From IMG/VR virus record IMGVR_UViG_3300006870_002740, positions 1 through 20,792 of that record: a stretch of DNA of 20,792 nt. One strand, given 5' to 3'. Below the pieces are notes generated by a model that ran no database searches, was not told the DNA's origin, and saw only the letters and a list, made by a program, of their open reading frames with translations. Position numbers and translations under genes: made by a program. Each line of letters begins with the position of its first letter. Position 1 is the first letter of the stretch. Positions 1-4,369 of this stretch are shown here, piece after piece. The DNA is from a virus.

Positions 1-235
1 TCCTGTAAAATTTCTTTTCCATTACAGAACGAAAATCATAATATCTTTGTCTACACTTATACCACTTCAGTTCTTTTATAATAGAGGGAGATTTCCAGAT
101 AGTGAGCAATAATCCAGATGTACTTAAAATTAAGATTAAATGTAATGTGCCAAAATCACCTAAACATCCCTCAATAGGACCCATTCTAACATAACCATTA
201 CATTCTTGCTGCTGGATAATATTTTGCCCCATCAT
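1..235 (-). CDS. Small membrane protein, 3' end outside window
   Basis: An open frame starts at tandem ATG codons (235 or 232) and runs off the window edge, giving at least 78 codons. The product begins MMGQNIIQQQEC, has one hydrophobic stretch at about residues 31-44 (rich in Leu and Ile), then a basic, Tyr/Lys/Arg-rich region. It looks like a single-pass membrane protein. I do not recognise the family. The start lies 3 bases after the stop of the preceding small gene and shows no clear Shine-Dalgarno motif, which is common in this window. The C-terminus is not visible, so length and function are unknown. Confidence 0.55.
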   Translation of the reverse strand, partial: MMGQNIIQQQECNGYVRMGPIEGCLGDFGTLHLILILSTSGLLLTIWKSPSIIKELKWYKCRQRYYDFRSVMEKKFYR

Positions 236-238
236 AAT

Positions 239-337
239 TTATTCTACTAAAGTTCCATGCTGTCTGCGAATTTCTCTTAACTGCTCAAAATCTTTCACCT
301 TTGTACCACCATCGACTACTCTATCTATGCTGATCAC
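239..337 (-). CDS. Small hypothetical protein (32 aa, GTG start)
   Basis: This frame reads ISIDRVVDGGTKVKDFEQL and continues as a charged, helix-like segment ending in GTLVE and TAA. A GTG start at 337 gives 32 residues and overlaps the upstream gene by 17 bases. An in-frame ATG at 376, next to a G-rich stretch, would give 45 residues but a 56-base overlap. The peptide has the composition of a real cytoplasmic protein, and the gap to the next start is only 3 bases, as expected in a packed phage operon. Family not recognised. The start choice is uncertain; the shorter form is preferred for its smaller overlap. Confidence 0.5.
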   Translation of the reverse strand: MISIDRVVDGGTKVKDFEQLREIRRQHGTLVE

Positions 338-521
338 TCGGAAGTTGTAACAACTCTTCCGACTCGGTGGTGTCATCACCCCCATCTTCTAACTCCTGAT
401 ATGCTAATGACATTAATGTATATATGTAATAACCTACTCCAAACAACAATATCAATAATGATATAATAACACTCCAAGTAGGATTATTAATATCAGATAG
501 AGGACGAAGTAGTAAGTTCAT
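321..521 (-). CDS. Small single-pass membrane protein (66 aa)
   Basis: A 66-residue protein with a short polar N-terminus, one strong transmembrane helix at about residues 17-38 (WSVIISLLILLFGVGYYIY), and an acidic tail rich in Asp and Glu ending SDQHR. The ATG at 521 follows the stop of the upstream holin-like gene by only 2 bases, so the two are probably co-transcribed and possibly translationally coupled. There is no signal-peptidase site, and the acidic tail is likely cytoplasmic or periplasmic depending on orientation. Family not recognised. With a two-segment membrane protein and a secreted lysozyme nearby, a lysis accessory role (for example a spanin-like or holin-modulating protein) is possible but unproven. 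Confidence 0.65.
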   Translation of the reverse strand: MNLLLRPLSDINNPTWSVIISLLILLFGVGYYIYTLMSLAYQELEDGGDDTTESEELLQLPSDQHR

Positions 522-523
522 TT

Positions 524-856
524 TTATTTAGCACTTTCTTCTTCTTTTTTCCTAGAAGTTTCTACTGATTTGTTGTTACCATTACCATTACCATTACCAT
601 TACCATTAGACTTAGATGGAGTCACTCCAAAAGTAGCTAAAGTTCCAGTAAAAACACTAGCGATAAAAGTTGGATCAATTTTTTGCTGTGGTATACCTGG
701 AATAGAAACATAGTTAAGTGTTAATATAGCACCAGTCCATCCTAAAACAACAAGTCGCACTAGACTTGATATACCTTCTTCTCTCCAATCAAAATCATGA
801 TCATCTTCACCATCTTTTCTTTTTTTGGGAAGCATGGACTTTAATAGTGATTTCAT
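524..856 (-). CDS. Membrane protein with Gly-Asn tract, possible holin
   Basis: A 110-residue protein. The N-terminus is basic (KSMLPKKRKDG), followed by an acidic patch with DWREEG. Two hydrophobic segments follow, at about residues 31-48 and 65-79 (PTFIASVFTGTLATFGV), joined by a short loop with IPGIPQQK. The C-terminal tail carries an (Asn-Gly)5 tract and a charged end (RKKEEESAK). Small size, two transmembrane segments and charged termini fit a class II holin, and genes for a secreted lysozyme-like protein and a metallopeptidase-like protein lie just upstream in the same direction. The holin reading is inference from topology and context only; a structural membrane protein is equally possible. 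Start ATG 856 is 6 bases after the previous stop. Confidence 0.6.
   Translation of the reverse strand: MKSLLKSMLPKKRKDGEDDHDFDWREEGISSLVRLVVLGWTGAILTLNYVSIPGIPQQKIDPTFIASVFTGTLATFGVTPSKSNGNGNGNGNGNNKSVETSRKKEEESAK
576..605 (-). repeat. Hexanucleotide tandem repeat (5 units, Asn-Gly)
   Basis: Five perfect copies of the 6-base unit ttacca (plus strand) lie inside the preceding membrane-protein gene and encode an (Asn-Gly)5 tract. Perfect short tandem repeats can gain or lose units by slippage; because the unit is 6 bases, length changes would keep the reading frame and only alter linker length. Confidence 0.9.
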
Positions 857-862
857 ATCTAT

Positions 863-1531
863 TTATTTAATAAAGCCATTCTCTTTTAACCACTTATTAG
901 TAAGTGGTGTTGGTTTATAATCAGTCCACATAGTGCCAGCAGCGCATGATTCAAGTGCTTTCATTGTCATGCCTTCGGTTCTACCTGCCCACGATGCTTC
1001 TGCCTCCCAGGGAACAGAGTGTTTAGGATAAGTTTTCTCTGTCATATTACGCCAAATCTTAGGCACATCCTCTTCTGGTTTGATGATAGCAATCATATTA
1101 TTCTCAATGCTACCTGCCATACAGTCTTGTGCTGCGTGCCATCCTTCATGGCGCATGACTGACATAAGTGTTGATTGTCGATGCATAAAAGCATCATTCA
1201 GAAAAAAGTTATTAGAAACTGTATGATAAACACCACGATGCCCAACTGGAAAATATTTTTGATCTGCTAAAAAAACCATAACTCCGATCTTATCAAGGGA
1301 TAGAAGCATTTGGTTAATCTCATGCCCAATAGCAGAATAAATAGAATCAGGATAAGCAGATTTAATATCTTCGATACTTCGGATTCGTCTAACATTGTCG
1401 GTGCATTCTTGTAGTAACATGCAACCCATGGAACCCATAGTATTGAATTCTTTAAACCCATTTTCTTTTGCTAATGCTGCTTGAGATGTTGCTGCTAATC
1501 CCGCTAAAAGAATAGAGAATACTTTATTCAT
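863..1531 (-). CDS. Secreted HEGWH-motif protein, putative metallopeptidase
   Basis: A 222-residue protein with a clear Sec signal peptide (MNKVFSILLAGLAATSQAALA, likely cut near residue 21). The key motif is RHEGWHAAQDC, with HEGWH at residues 128-132, matching the HExxH zinc-binding signature. A possible third ligand is Glu 176 or 178 in PWEAEASWAGR, about 45 residues later, in the spacing range of gluzincin-type peptidases. Several cysteines (37, 43, 137, 196) could form disulfides in the periplasm. The gene follows the secreted lysozyme-like gene, so both may act on the host envelope during exit. Substrate unknown. A non-catalytic zinc protein cannot be excluded. A late-promoter-like motif lies just upstream. 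Confidence 0.65.
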   Translation of the reverse strand: MNKVFSILLAGLAATSQAALAKENGFKEFNTMGSMGCMLLQECTDNVRRIRSIEDIKSAYPDSIYSAIGHEINQMLLSLDKIGVMVFLADQKYFPVGHRGVYHTVSNNFFLNDAFMHRQSTLMSVMRHEGWHAAQDCMAGSIENNMIAIIKPEEDVPKIWRNMTEKTYPKHSVPWEAEASWAGRTEGMTMKALESCAAGTMWTDYKPTPLTNKWLKENGFIK

Positions 1532-1552
1532 AGTGATAAAATCATTTATTAG

Positions 1553-1560
1553 TATTTATC
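1553..1560 (-). promoter_or_regulatory. T4-type late promoter-like motif GATAAATA
   Basis: The minus strand reads GATAAATA, matching the T4-like late promoter pattern NATAAATA, 21 bases upstream of the ATG at 1531. It overlaps the stop codon of the upstream lysozyme gene. An 8-base inverted repeat (1533-1540 with 1555-1562, GTGATAAA/TTTATCAC) surrounds it. Short AT-rich motifs occur by chance, so this is tentative. Confidence 0.4.
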
Positions 1561-2164
1561 ACACATAAATCATCTTTTTAGTATAATCGTAGGCGTATTG
1601 CTCACGATACCCTTTAATACCCCATCCTAACCAATAGTAGGCAGGAACCATGTACTGAGAGACAGTTTGCCCACTGCCCTCAAACTCGGGCAGGTGACGT
1701 TGAAAGACTGATTCGTTAATCATATAGCGAGTCTGCCCTTCAAGACTGCTCGGGTCGCAGTCATACTTATTACAGAACTTTCCAAGGTTATTATAACGAT
1801 TTATGCTGGTCCATTGAATCAGTCCGTAACCACCGCTATAACAACGGTCGTAAGGAACTCTAGCCCCTCCCTCGCATATATTGGGAATGAACTTGCTTTC
1901 CTGTTTAATGTTACCCATGATCGTTGCAAGAGCATTACGATCTGAGATCTTGGTGTGTTCTTGGAGTTGTTCGAGGACATACTGTTCGTTGGGGGAGCAA
2001 GTGGGGCAAGTCCAAGTCTTGTTGTCCACCTCAAGAGCGATTGCCTTGTCTTTGTTGACGCTGACATCAACAGTGGGGGGAGCGTCAATCTGACTGATGC
2101 TCGGGTAAGCACCAGCAGAACTCGTAAGTCCCAAACTCAAAAATATTAGAACTCGTTTTAACAT
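1559..2164 (-). CDS. Secreted lysozyme-like protein (phage tail lysozyme family)
   Basis: A 201-residue protein starting with a signal peptide (MLKRVLIFLSLGLTSSAGA). A linker with a CPTC pair (53-56) leads into a lysozyme-like domain from about residue 60: the segment ALATIMGNIKQESKF has the expected catalytic Glu (residue 89), followed by GGYGLIQWTS (111-120) and NRYNNL. This pattern is typical of the Phage_lysozyme2 / tail lysozyme family, which cleaves peptidoglycan glycan strands. The signal peptide and extra cysteines (97, 108, 131, 136) suggest export and folding in the periplasm, so it could be a secreted endolysin rather than a tail-borne enzyme. The start at 2164 lies directly after a terminator hairpin and has no nearby Shine-Dalgarno sequence. 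Confidence 0.75.
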   Translation of the reverse strand: MLKRVLIFLSLGLTSSAGAYPSISQIDAPPTVDVSVNKDKAIALEVDNKTWTCPTCSPNEQYVLEQLQEHTKISDRNALATIMGNIKQESKFIPNICEGGARVPYDRCYSGGYGLIQWTSINRYNNLGKFCNKYDCDPSSLEGQTRYMINESVFQRHLPEFEGSGQTVSQYMVPAYYWLGWGIKGYREQYAYDYTKKMIYV

Positions 2165-2166
2165 AT

Positions 2167-2194
2167 AAAAAAATAGGAGACCATTGGGTCTCCT
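2167..2194 (-). terminator. Rho-independent terminator
   Basis: A perfect 8-base stem (AGGAGACC at 2175-2182 with GGTCTCCT at 2187-2194) with a 4-base loop is followed on the minus strand by A and then seven T residues (2173-2167). It would end transcripts coming from the 41-residue gene and the photosynthesis/redox operon upstream. It sits immediately before the lysozyme gene start (2164), so that gene must depend on read-through or on a promoter overlapping the hairpin. Confidence 0.85.
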
Positions 2195-2220
2195 TATAGT
2201 AACGTATTTTATTTAGGTTG

Positions 2221-2346
2221 TCAAGGGGTGTAGACAGAAGCAGGAACCATCATTCCTCCTTGATGATCATCGTCATCGTCAATATCTTCCGAAAATACAG
2301 CATGAATTATAAAAGCACCCAACATAAAGGTTGCTAATAACATCAT
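2221..2346 (-). CDS. Small membrane protein with Asp-rich segment (41 aa)
   Basis: A 41-residue protein: a hydrophobic N-terminus (MMLLATFMLGAFIIHAVF), then an acidic stretch of consecutive Asp residues (DIDDDDDHQGG), then a short tail ending VYTP. The start is well supported: tandem ATG codons at 2346 and 2343 are preceded by GGAG with 7 bases spacing, one of the few clear Shine-Dalgarno sites here. A perfect late-promoter octamer lies 36 bases upstream and a strong terminator 26 bases downstream, so it may form its own late transcript. Single membrane anchor or uncleaved signal; function unknown. Confidence 0.75.
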   Translation of the reverse strand: MMLLATFMLGAFIIHAVFSEDIDDDDDHQGGMMVPASVYTP

Positions 2347-2366
2347 TTTATTTCTCCATATATTAC

Positions 2367-2404
2367 GCAACTACTTTTAATTATTTATAAAAATAAGTAG
2401 TTGC
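2367..2404. repeat. Inverted repeat flanking a late promoter
   Basis: A perfect 10-base inverted repeat (GCAACTACTT 2367-2376, AAGTAGTTGC 2395-2404) with an 18-base AT-rich loop. It lies just after the stop of the second hli gene. The loop contains the late promoter octamer. It may act as a weak terminator or processing site for the upstream operon; no T-run follows it on the minus strand. Confidence 0.6.
2382..2389 (-). promoter_or_regulatory. T4-type late promoter TATAAATA
   Basis: The minus strand carries the exact T4 late promoter octamer TATAAATA, which in T4-like phages is read by the gp55-type sigma factor and has no -35 element. It lies 36 bases before the ATG of the 41-residue gene, giving an expected leader of roughly 30 bases that includes the GGAG ribosome binding site. 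Confidence 0.65.
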
Positions 2405-2413
2405 TTATTAAAT

Positions 2414-2533
2414 CTACCAAATACCAGGAATTAAATCTCCGGTAAGGGTATAAGTTCCGACAGCAATCACGAAACCGAGCATTGCCAGACGGGAGTTGAG
2501 GATCTCTGCCTCAGGGGTGAATCCGAATTTCAT
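2414..2533 (-). CDS. hli: High-light-inducible protein (39 aa)
   Basis: A 39-residue protein with the chlorophyll-binding helix signature of the Hli/ELIP family: FTPEAEILNSRLAMLGF, where Glu and Asn/Arg are the usual pigment-ligand positions, then a hydrophobic stretch (VIAVGTYTLTG) and DLIPGIW. Phage Hli proteins insert in the thylakoid membrane and are thought to protect photosystems and bind chlorophyll during infection. The length is at the short end for the family. The ATG (2533) overlaps the preceding TGA in an ATGA junction, so translation is probably coupled to the 49-residue gene. Last gene of the photosynthesis/redox operon. Confidence 0.85.
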   Translation of the reverse strand: MKFGFTPEAEILNSRLAMLGFVIAVGTYTLTGDLIPGIW

Positions 2534-2679
2534 TGGTTTTTCTCCAGTGTAGTGTTTGTGATGATGATCTTTTGACCATCGTGAGTAAATTGTAACTCAT
2601 CGTCAGGATGCCATAGAAGTTCTTCATACATGTCATCCAGCTTTTGCATATCTTCGCGTAGTTGATTGGGGTTAGGCAT
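2530..2679 (-). CDS. Small acidic hypothetical protein (49 aa)
   Basis: A 49-residue protein starting MPNPNQLREDMQKLDDMYEE, then LLWHPDDELQFTHDGQKII and a polar end (TLEKNQ). The first part looks like an amphipathic helix, the second like a short beta hairpin. The frame overlaps the end of the thioredoxin-like gene by 8 bases at its start and the next hli gene by an ATGA junction at its end. This tight packing between two recognisable genes makes it very likely real. No membrane segment or cysteine. Family not recognised; function unknown, but co-transcription suggests a link to the redox or light-harvesting genes. Confidence 0.75.
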   Translation of the reverse strand: MPNPNQLREDMQKLDDMYEELLWHPDDELQFTHDGQKIIITNTTLEKNQ

Positions 2680-2962
2680 ATTTTTCTACAGCAGATCTAA
2701 TGTTTTGCGTGATTCCCATACCCCCAACATATTGTACAAGTTTATTACCTTCACTGTCAGTAATAACTAATACAGGTGTTGCAGTCACACCATATTTTTT
2801 AACAAGATCTAGATTTTCTTGTGGAATAGGAATATCAGTAAAATCTTCCAAATCAATTTTTTCAATCATACTAGTATCTACTTTAATGTTATTAAAGTAT
2901 TTCTCAACTAAAGCACAAGGTCCGCAAGATTTTTTGGAAAAAAGATAAAACTTGTTCATCAT
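2672..2962 (-). CDS. Thioredoxin/glutaredoxin-like protein
   Basis: A 96-residue protein of thioredoxin fold: an early beta strand (KFYLFSKKS), the redox-active CGPC motif at residues 13-16, an acidic central part, the cis-proline motif GVTATPV, then strands (VLVITDSEG) with a conserved Gly-Gly (YVGGMG) and a final helix. The CGPC pair is the thioredoxin-type dithiol site; the size is closer to glutaredoxins and T4 NrdC. It probably reduces disulfides of phage or host proteins such as ribonucleotide reductase, in the cytoplasm. The first ATG (2962) overlaps the ferredoxin stop (TAATG), so the two are coupled. A second ATG follows directly and could also be used. Confidence 0.85.
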   Translation of the reverse strand: MMNKFYLFSKKSCGPCALVEKYFNNIKVDTSMIEKIDLEDFTDIPIPQENLDLVKKYGVTATPVLVITDSEGNKLVQYVGGMGITQNIRSAVEKYA

Positions 2963-3252
2963 TAAATATTTTCTTCCTGTTCAGTCAGAACGGTAACATC
3001 ACTAGTGGGATATGCAACACAGAGAAGTGTAAATCCTTGCTCTAGTTGTTCATCATCAAGAAAAGTTTGGTCACTATTATCTACAGAACCAGAGATAACT
3101 TTACCAGCACAGGCAGAACAAGCACCAGCACGGCAGGAAGAAGGAAGGTCTACACCTGCTTCTTCAGCAGCATCAAGGATGTACTGATCATCTTCACATT
3201 GAATAACACTTTCGGTGCCATCAGGTGTACGAAGAGTAATATTAAAATCCAT
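2962..3252 (-). CDS. petF: Plant-type [2Fe-2S] ferredoxin
   Basis: A 96-residue ferredoxin with all four cluster ligands in canonical spacing: Cys 40, 45, 48 and 78, inside [17 protein letters not shown] and FTLLCVAYP. The length matches cyanobacterial photosynthetic ferredoxin. It carries electrons from photosystem I to soluble enzymes; phage copies are thought to support bilin reductases. That fits this window, which also encodes the ferredoxin-dependent enzyme PcyA. The ATG overlaps the stop of the 28-residue gene by one base, and its own stop overlaps the thioredoxin-like start, placing it in the centre of a coupled operon behind a sigma-70 promoter. Confidence 0.95.
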   Translation of the reverse strand: MDFNITLRTPDGTESVIQCEDDQYILDAAEEAGVDLPSSCRAGACSACAGKVISGSVDNSDQTFLDDEQLEQGFTLLCVAYPTSDVTVLTEQEENI

Positions 3253-3338
3253 TAGTAAGTTTCGGATAGTTTTTCTACAGAGTATGCCAACAATACAAAG
3301 AAGGCAATGCTAGTTATTGTAAACAAAATTGAAGTCAT
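3252..3338 (-). CDS. 28-residue single-helix membrane peptide
   Basis: A 28-residue frame reading [20 protein letters not shown] then VEKLSETY. It is a single transmembrane helix with a short charged C-terminus. Evidence that it is real: the ATG follows the hli stop by 9 bases and its TAA overlaps the ferredoxin ATG by one base (TAATG), the same coupling used by the next gene pair. Size and topology resemble the small one-helix subunits of photosynthetic complexes (PSII, cytochrome b6f, NDH-1), and cyanophages are reported to encode such subunits, but I cannot assign it to any one of them from sequence alone. Confidence 0.7.
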   Translation of the reverse strand: MTSILFTITSIAFFVLLAYSVEKLSETY

Positions 3339-3347
3339 TGTCAATAT

Positions 3348-3551
3348 TCAAAAGATACCGAAGAAGAACTTACCATTAATGGCATATGCAACGAATCCCA
3401 TAATGAGACCCATCATAGCCCAGCGTCCATTATACATCTCCTTCTGTTGCCAGGGAGAGGAAAGACCCTTCTTATTGTAGTTTTCAACTACCATTTGAGG
3501 TTCGACAGCCCACATATTTTGTTGACCGTGCTCGTTAGTTGTAACAGTCAT
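3348..3551 (-). CDS. hli: High-light-inducible protein (67 aa)
   Basis: A 67-residue protein with a polar N-terminus and the Hli signature in the second half: KEMYNGRWAMMGLIMGF, where the Glu, Asn and Arg are the expected chlorophyll-binding residues, followed by AYAINGKFFFGIF. One transmembrane helix in the thylakoid. It is the first gene of the photosynthesis/redox operon, with a consensus sigma-70 promoter ending 28 bases upstream of the ATG at 3551, so it should be expressed early by host RNA polymerase. No Shine-Dalgarno sequence is visible. It differs clearly from the shorter Hli at 2414-2533, so the two are not a recent duplication. Confidence 0.92.
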   Translation of the reverse strand: MTVTTNEHGQQNMWAVEPQMVVENYNKKGLSSPWQQKEMYNGRWAMMGLIMGFVAYAINGKFFFGIF

Positions 3552-3578
3552 GATACGTTTTGTAATGAATCTTTACAT

Positions 3579-3608
3579 ATTATATAGTAAGAAGGGGGGC
3601 GTTGTCAA
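3579..3608 (-). promoter_or_regulatory. Sigma-70 (early) promoter of the hli-ferredoxin operon
   Basis: The minus strand has a perfect TTGACA (-35, 3608-3603), an 18-base spacer and a perfect TATAAT (-10, 3584-3579). The expected start is near 3572, giving a leader of about 20 bases before the hli ATG. Host RNA polymerase should recognise it early in infection. The spacer and -35 lie inside a G/C hairpin. Confidence 0.85.
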
Positions 3609-3616
3609 TCCCCCCC
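3594..3616 (-). terminator. G/C hairpin, possible terminator overlapping promoter
   Basis: Six G (3594-3599) face a run of seven C (3610-3616) on the plus strand, with a roughly 10-base loop that contains the -35 element of the next operon. It lies 13 bases after the stop of the 62-residue gene. The following bases are only moderately T-rich (TTCTTAC), so termination may be partial. Confidence 0.5.
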
Positions 3617-3628
3617 GTCTCATTATTA

Positions 3629-3817
3629 TCAGTAATCACTTACATAACTGGCACATATGTCCTTGTTCTTCTTACAGAACTGACGAACATAGGAGTCAGC
3701 ATCTTGTTCCATAGTATGGTGAGCATGGTTATGAACGATACCCACCGCAATAAAAAATCCAACCAGTAACAAGTTAATCTGTGTTACTGGATGGAAGATT
3801 ACCTTTAAGTATTTCAT
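3629..3817 (-). CDS. Small membrane protein with His-rich segment (62 aa)
   Basis: A 62-residue protein with a basic N-terminus (MKYLKVIFHP), one transmembrane helix at about residues 13-29 (INLLLVGFFIAVGIV), a histidine cluster (HNHAHH, 29-34), then a soluble part with two cysteines (CKKNKDICASY). The helix followed by conserved-looking His and Cys residues suggests a membrane-anchored periplasmic or lumenal domain, perhaps metal or disulfide linked. The N-terminal segment could also be an uncleaved signal. It follows the outer-membrane-like gene, separated by a UUCG hairpin, and has no Shine-Dalgarno site. Family not recognised. Confidence 0.65.
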   Translation of the reverse strand: MKYLKVIFHPVTQINLLLVGFFIAVGIVHNHAHHTMEQDADSYVRQFCKKNKDICASYVSDY

Positions 3818-3823
3818 GGTTTA

Positions 3824-3841
3824 AGGGGACCGAAGTCCCCC
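3824..3841 (-). terminator. UUCG-loop hairpin between two genes
   Basis: On the minus strand GGGGAC-TTCG-GTCCCC forms a 6-base stem with the very stable C(UUCG)G tetraloop, 10 bases after the stop of the outer-membrane-like gene. It is followed by TTAAA rather than a long T-run. It is better seen as a partial terminator or an RNA-stabilising 3' end that lowers expression of the following membrane gene. Confidence 0.6.
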
Positions 3842-3850
3842 TAGGAAGGA

Positions 3851-4222
3851 TCAGAAGCTGTACGTCACACCTGCCTTAGCACCGTATCCACGGTCGATGT
3901 CGCTATCGCCGGAACCAACGAACGAGACTTCACCATAGAAACCAAGTTGCTCGGTAGCAGCGAAACCAAGACCTGCCTTACCAGAAGGAACAGTGTCAGC
4001 ATCACCACCGTCAGGAGTCACTAGGGTAGCACCACCTTGGACGTAGTAGGAAGTACGCTCGCCAAGAGCACCTTCGTAACCGATGTGGAGATCAGTCGCG
4101 GCACCATTATAGTCCGAACCGGTCCAACCAGCATTGGTTTCGACGTTTACATAAGGACCAGCGACAGCAGCGCCAGCGAACAGGGGAGCAGCAGCAAGGG
4201 CTGCGAAAGCGGATTTGATCAT
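3851..4222 (-). CDS. Secreted small outer-membrane beta-barrel-like protein
   Basis: A 123-residue protein with a signal peptide (MIKSAFAALAAAPLFAGAAV, likely cut after AVA at 21). The mature part alternates polar and hydrophobic residues with many Gly, Tyr and Thr (HIGYEGALGERTSYYVQGGA), as in small beta-barrels, and ends YSF: a C-terminal Phe is the outer-membrane insertion signature. The start at 4222 is preferred over an upstream in-frame ATG (4273) because it directly precedes the signal peptide and has AGAGG 8 bases upstream. Codons are richer in G and C than in the neighbours, suggesting high expression or recent transfer. It is driven by a composite early/late promoter. A host-derived porin-like or surface-modifying role is inferred. 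Confidence 0.7.
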   Translation of the reverse strand: MIKSAFAALAAAPLFAGAAVAGPYVNVETNAGWTGSDYNGAATDLHIGYEGALGERTSYYVQGGATLVTPDGGDADTVPSGKAGLGFAATEQLGFYGEVSFVGSGDSDIDRGYGAKAGVTYSF

Positions 4223-4330
4223 GTTTATACCTCTTAGATTTTTGCTTGTGGAATGGTTACCCACAGATGACAAAAGACTCGACGTGCCTTCGTTTGTTAC
4301 AGTTCGTGAAGCAAGTGCTCTACGAATGTT

Positions 4331-4338
4331 TATTTATA
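4331..4338 (-). promoter_or_regulatory. T4-type late promoter TATAAATA
   Basis: An exact TATAAATA octamer on the minus strand, upstream of the outer-membrane-like gene. It overlaps the -10 element of a sigma-70 promoter by three bases. The expected leader is about 100 bases long (4325 to 4223), longer than others here; apart from the AGAGG ribosome binding site I see no clear structure in it. Confidence 0.7.
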
Positions 4339-4364
4339 ATACTTGATATTTTGAACCTTGTCAA
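4336..4364 (-). promoter_or_regulatory. Sigma-70 (early) promoter overlapping the late promoter
   Basis: The minus strand has TTGACA (4364-4359), a 17-base spacer and TATTAT (4341-4336), one mismatch from the -10 consensus. It begins 5 bases after the stop of the coiled-coil gene, so it separates the glycan/pcyA operon from the outer-membrane-like gene. Confidence 0.75.
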
Positions 4365-4369
4365 CCCCC

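Noticed and set aside
340-360. Near-palindrome in the end of the 66-residue gene
   Set aside because: A 5-base stem with a 3-base loop and a bulge within coding sequence; too weak to call a regulatory element.
2210-2216. CTAAATA motif as a promoter for the lysozyme-like gene
   Set aside because: It misses the full NATAAATA pattern and lies upstream of a strong terminator, so it was not listed as a feature; kept only as part of a finding.
4223-4273. Upstream ATG (4273) for the outer-membrane-like gene
   Set aside because: It would add 17 polar residues before the signal peptide and has no ribosome binding site; the ATG at 4222 has AGAGG at good spacing.
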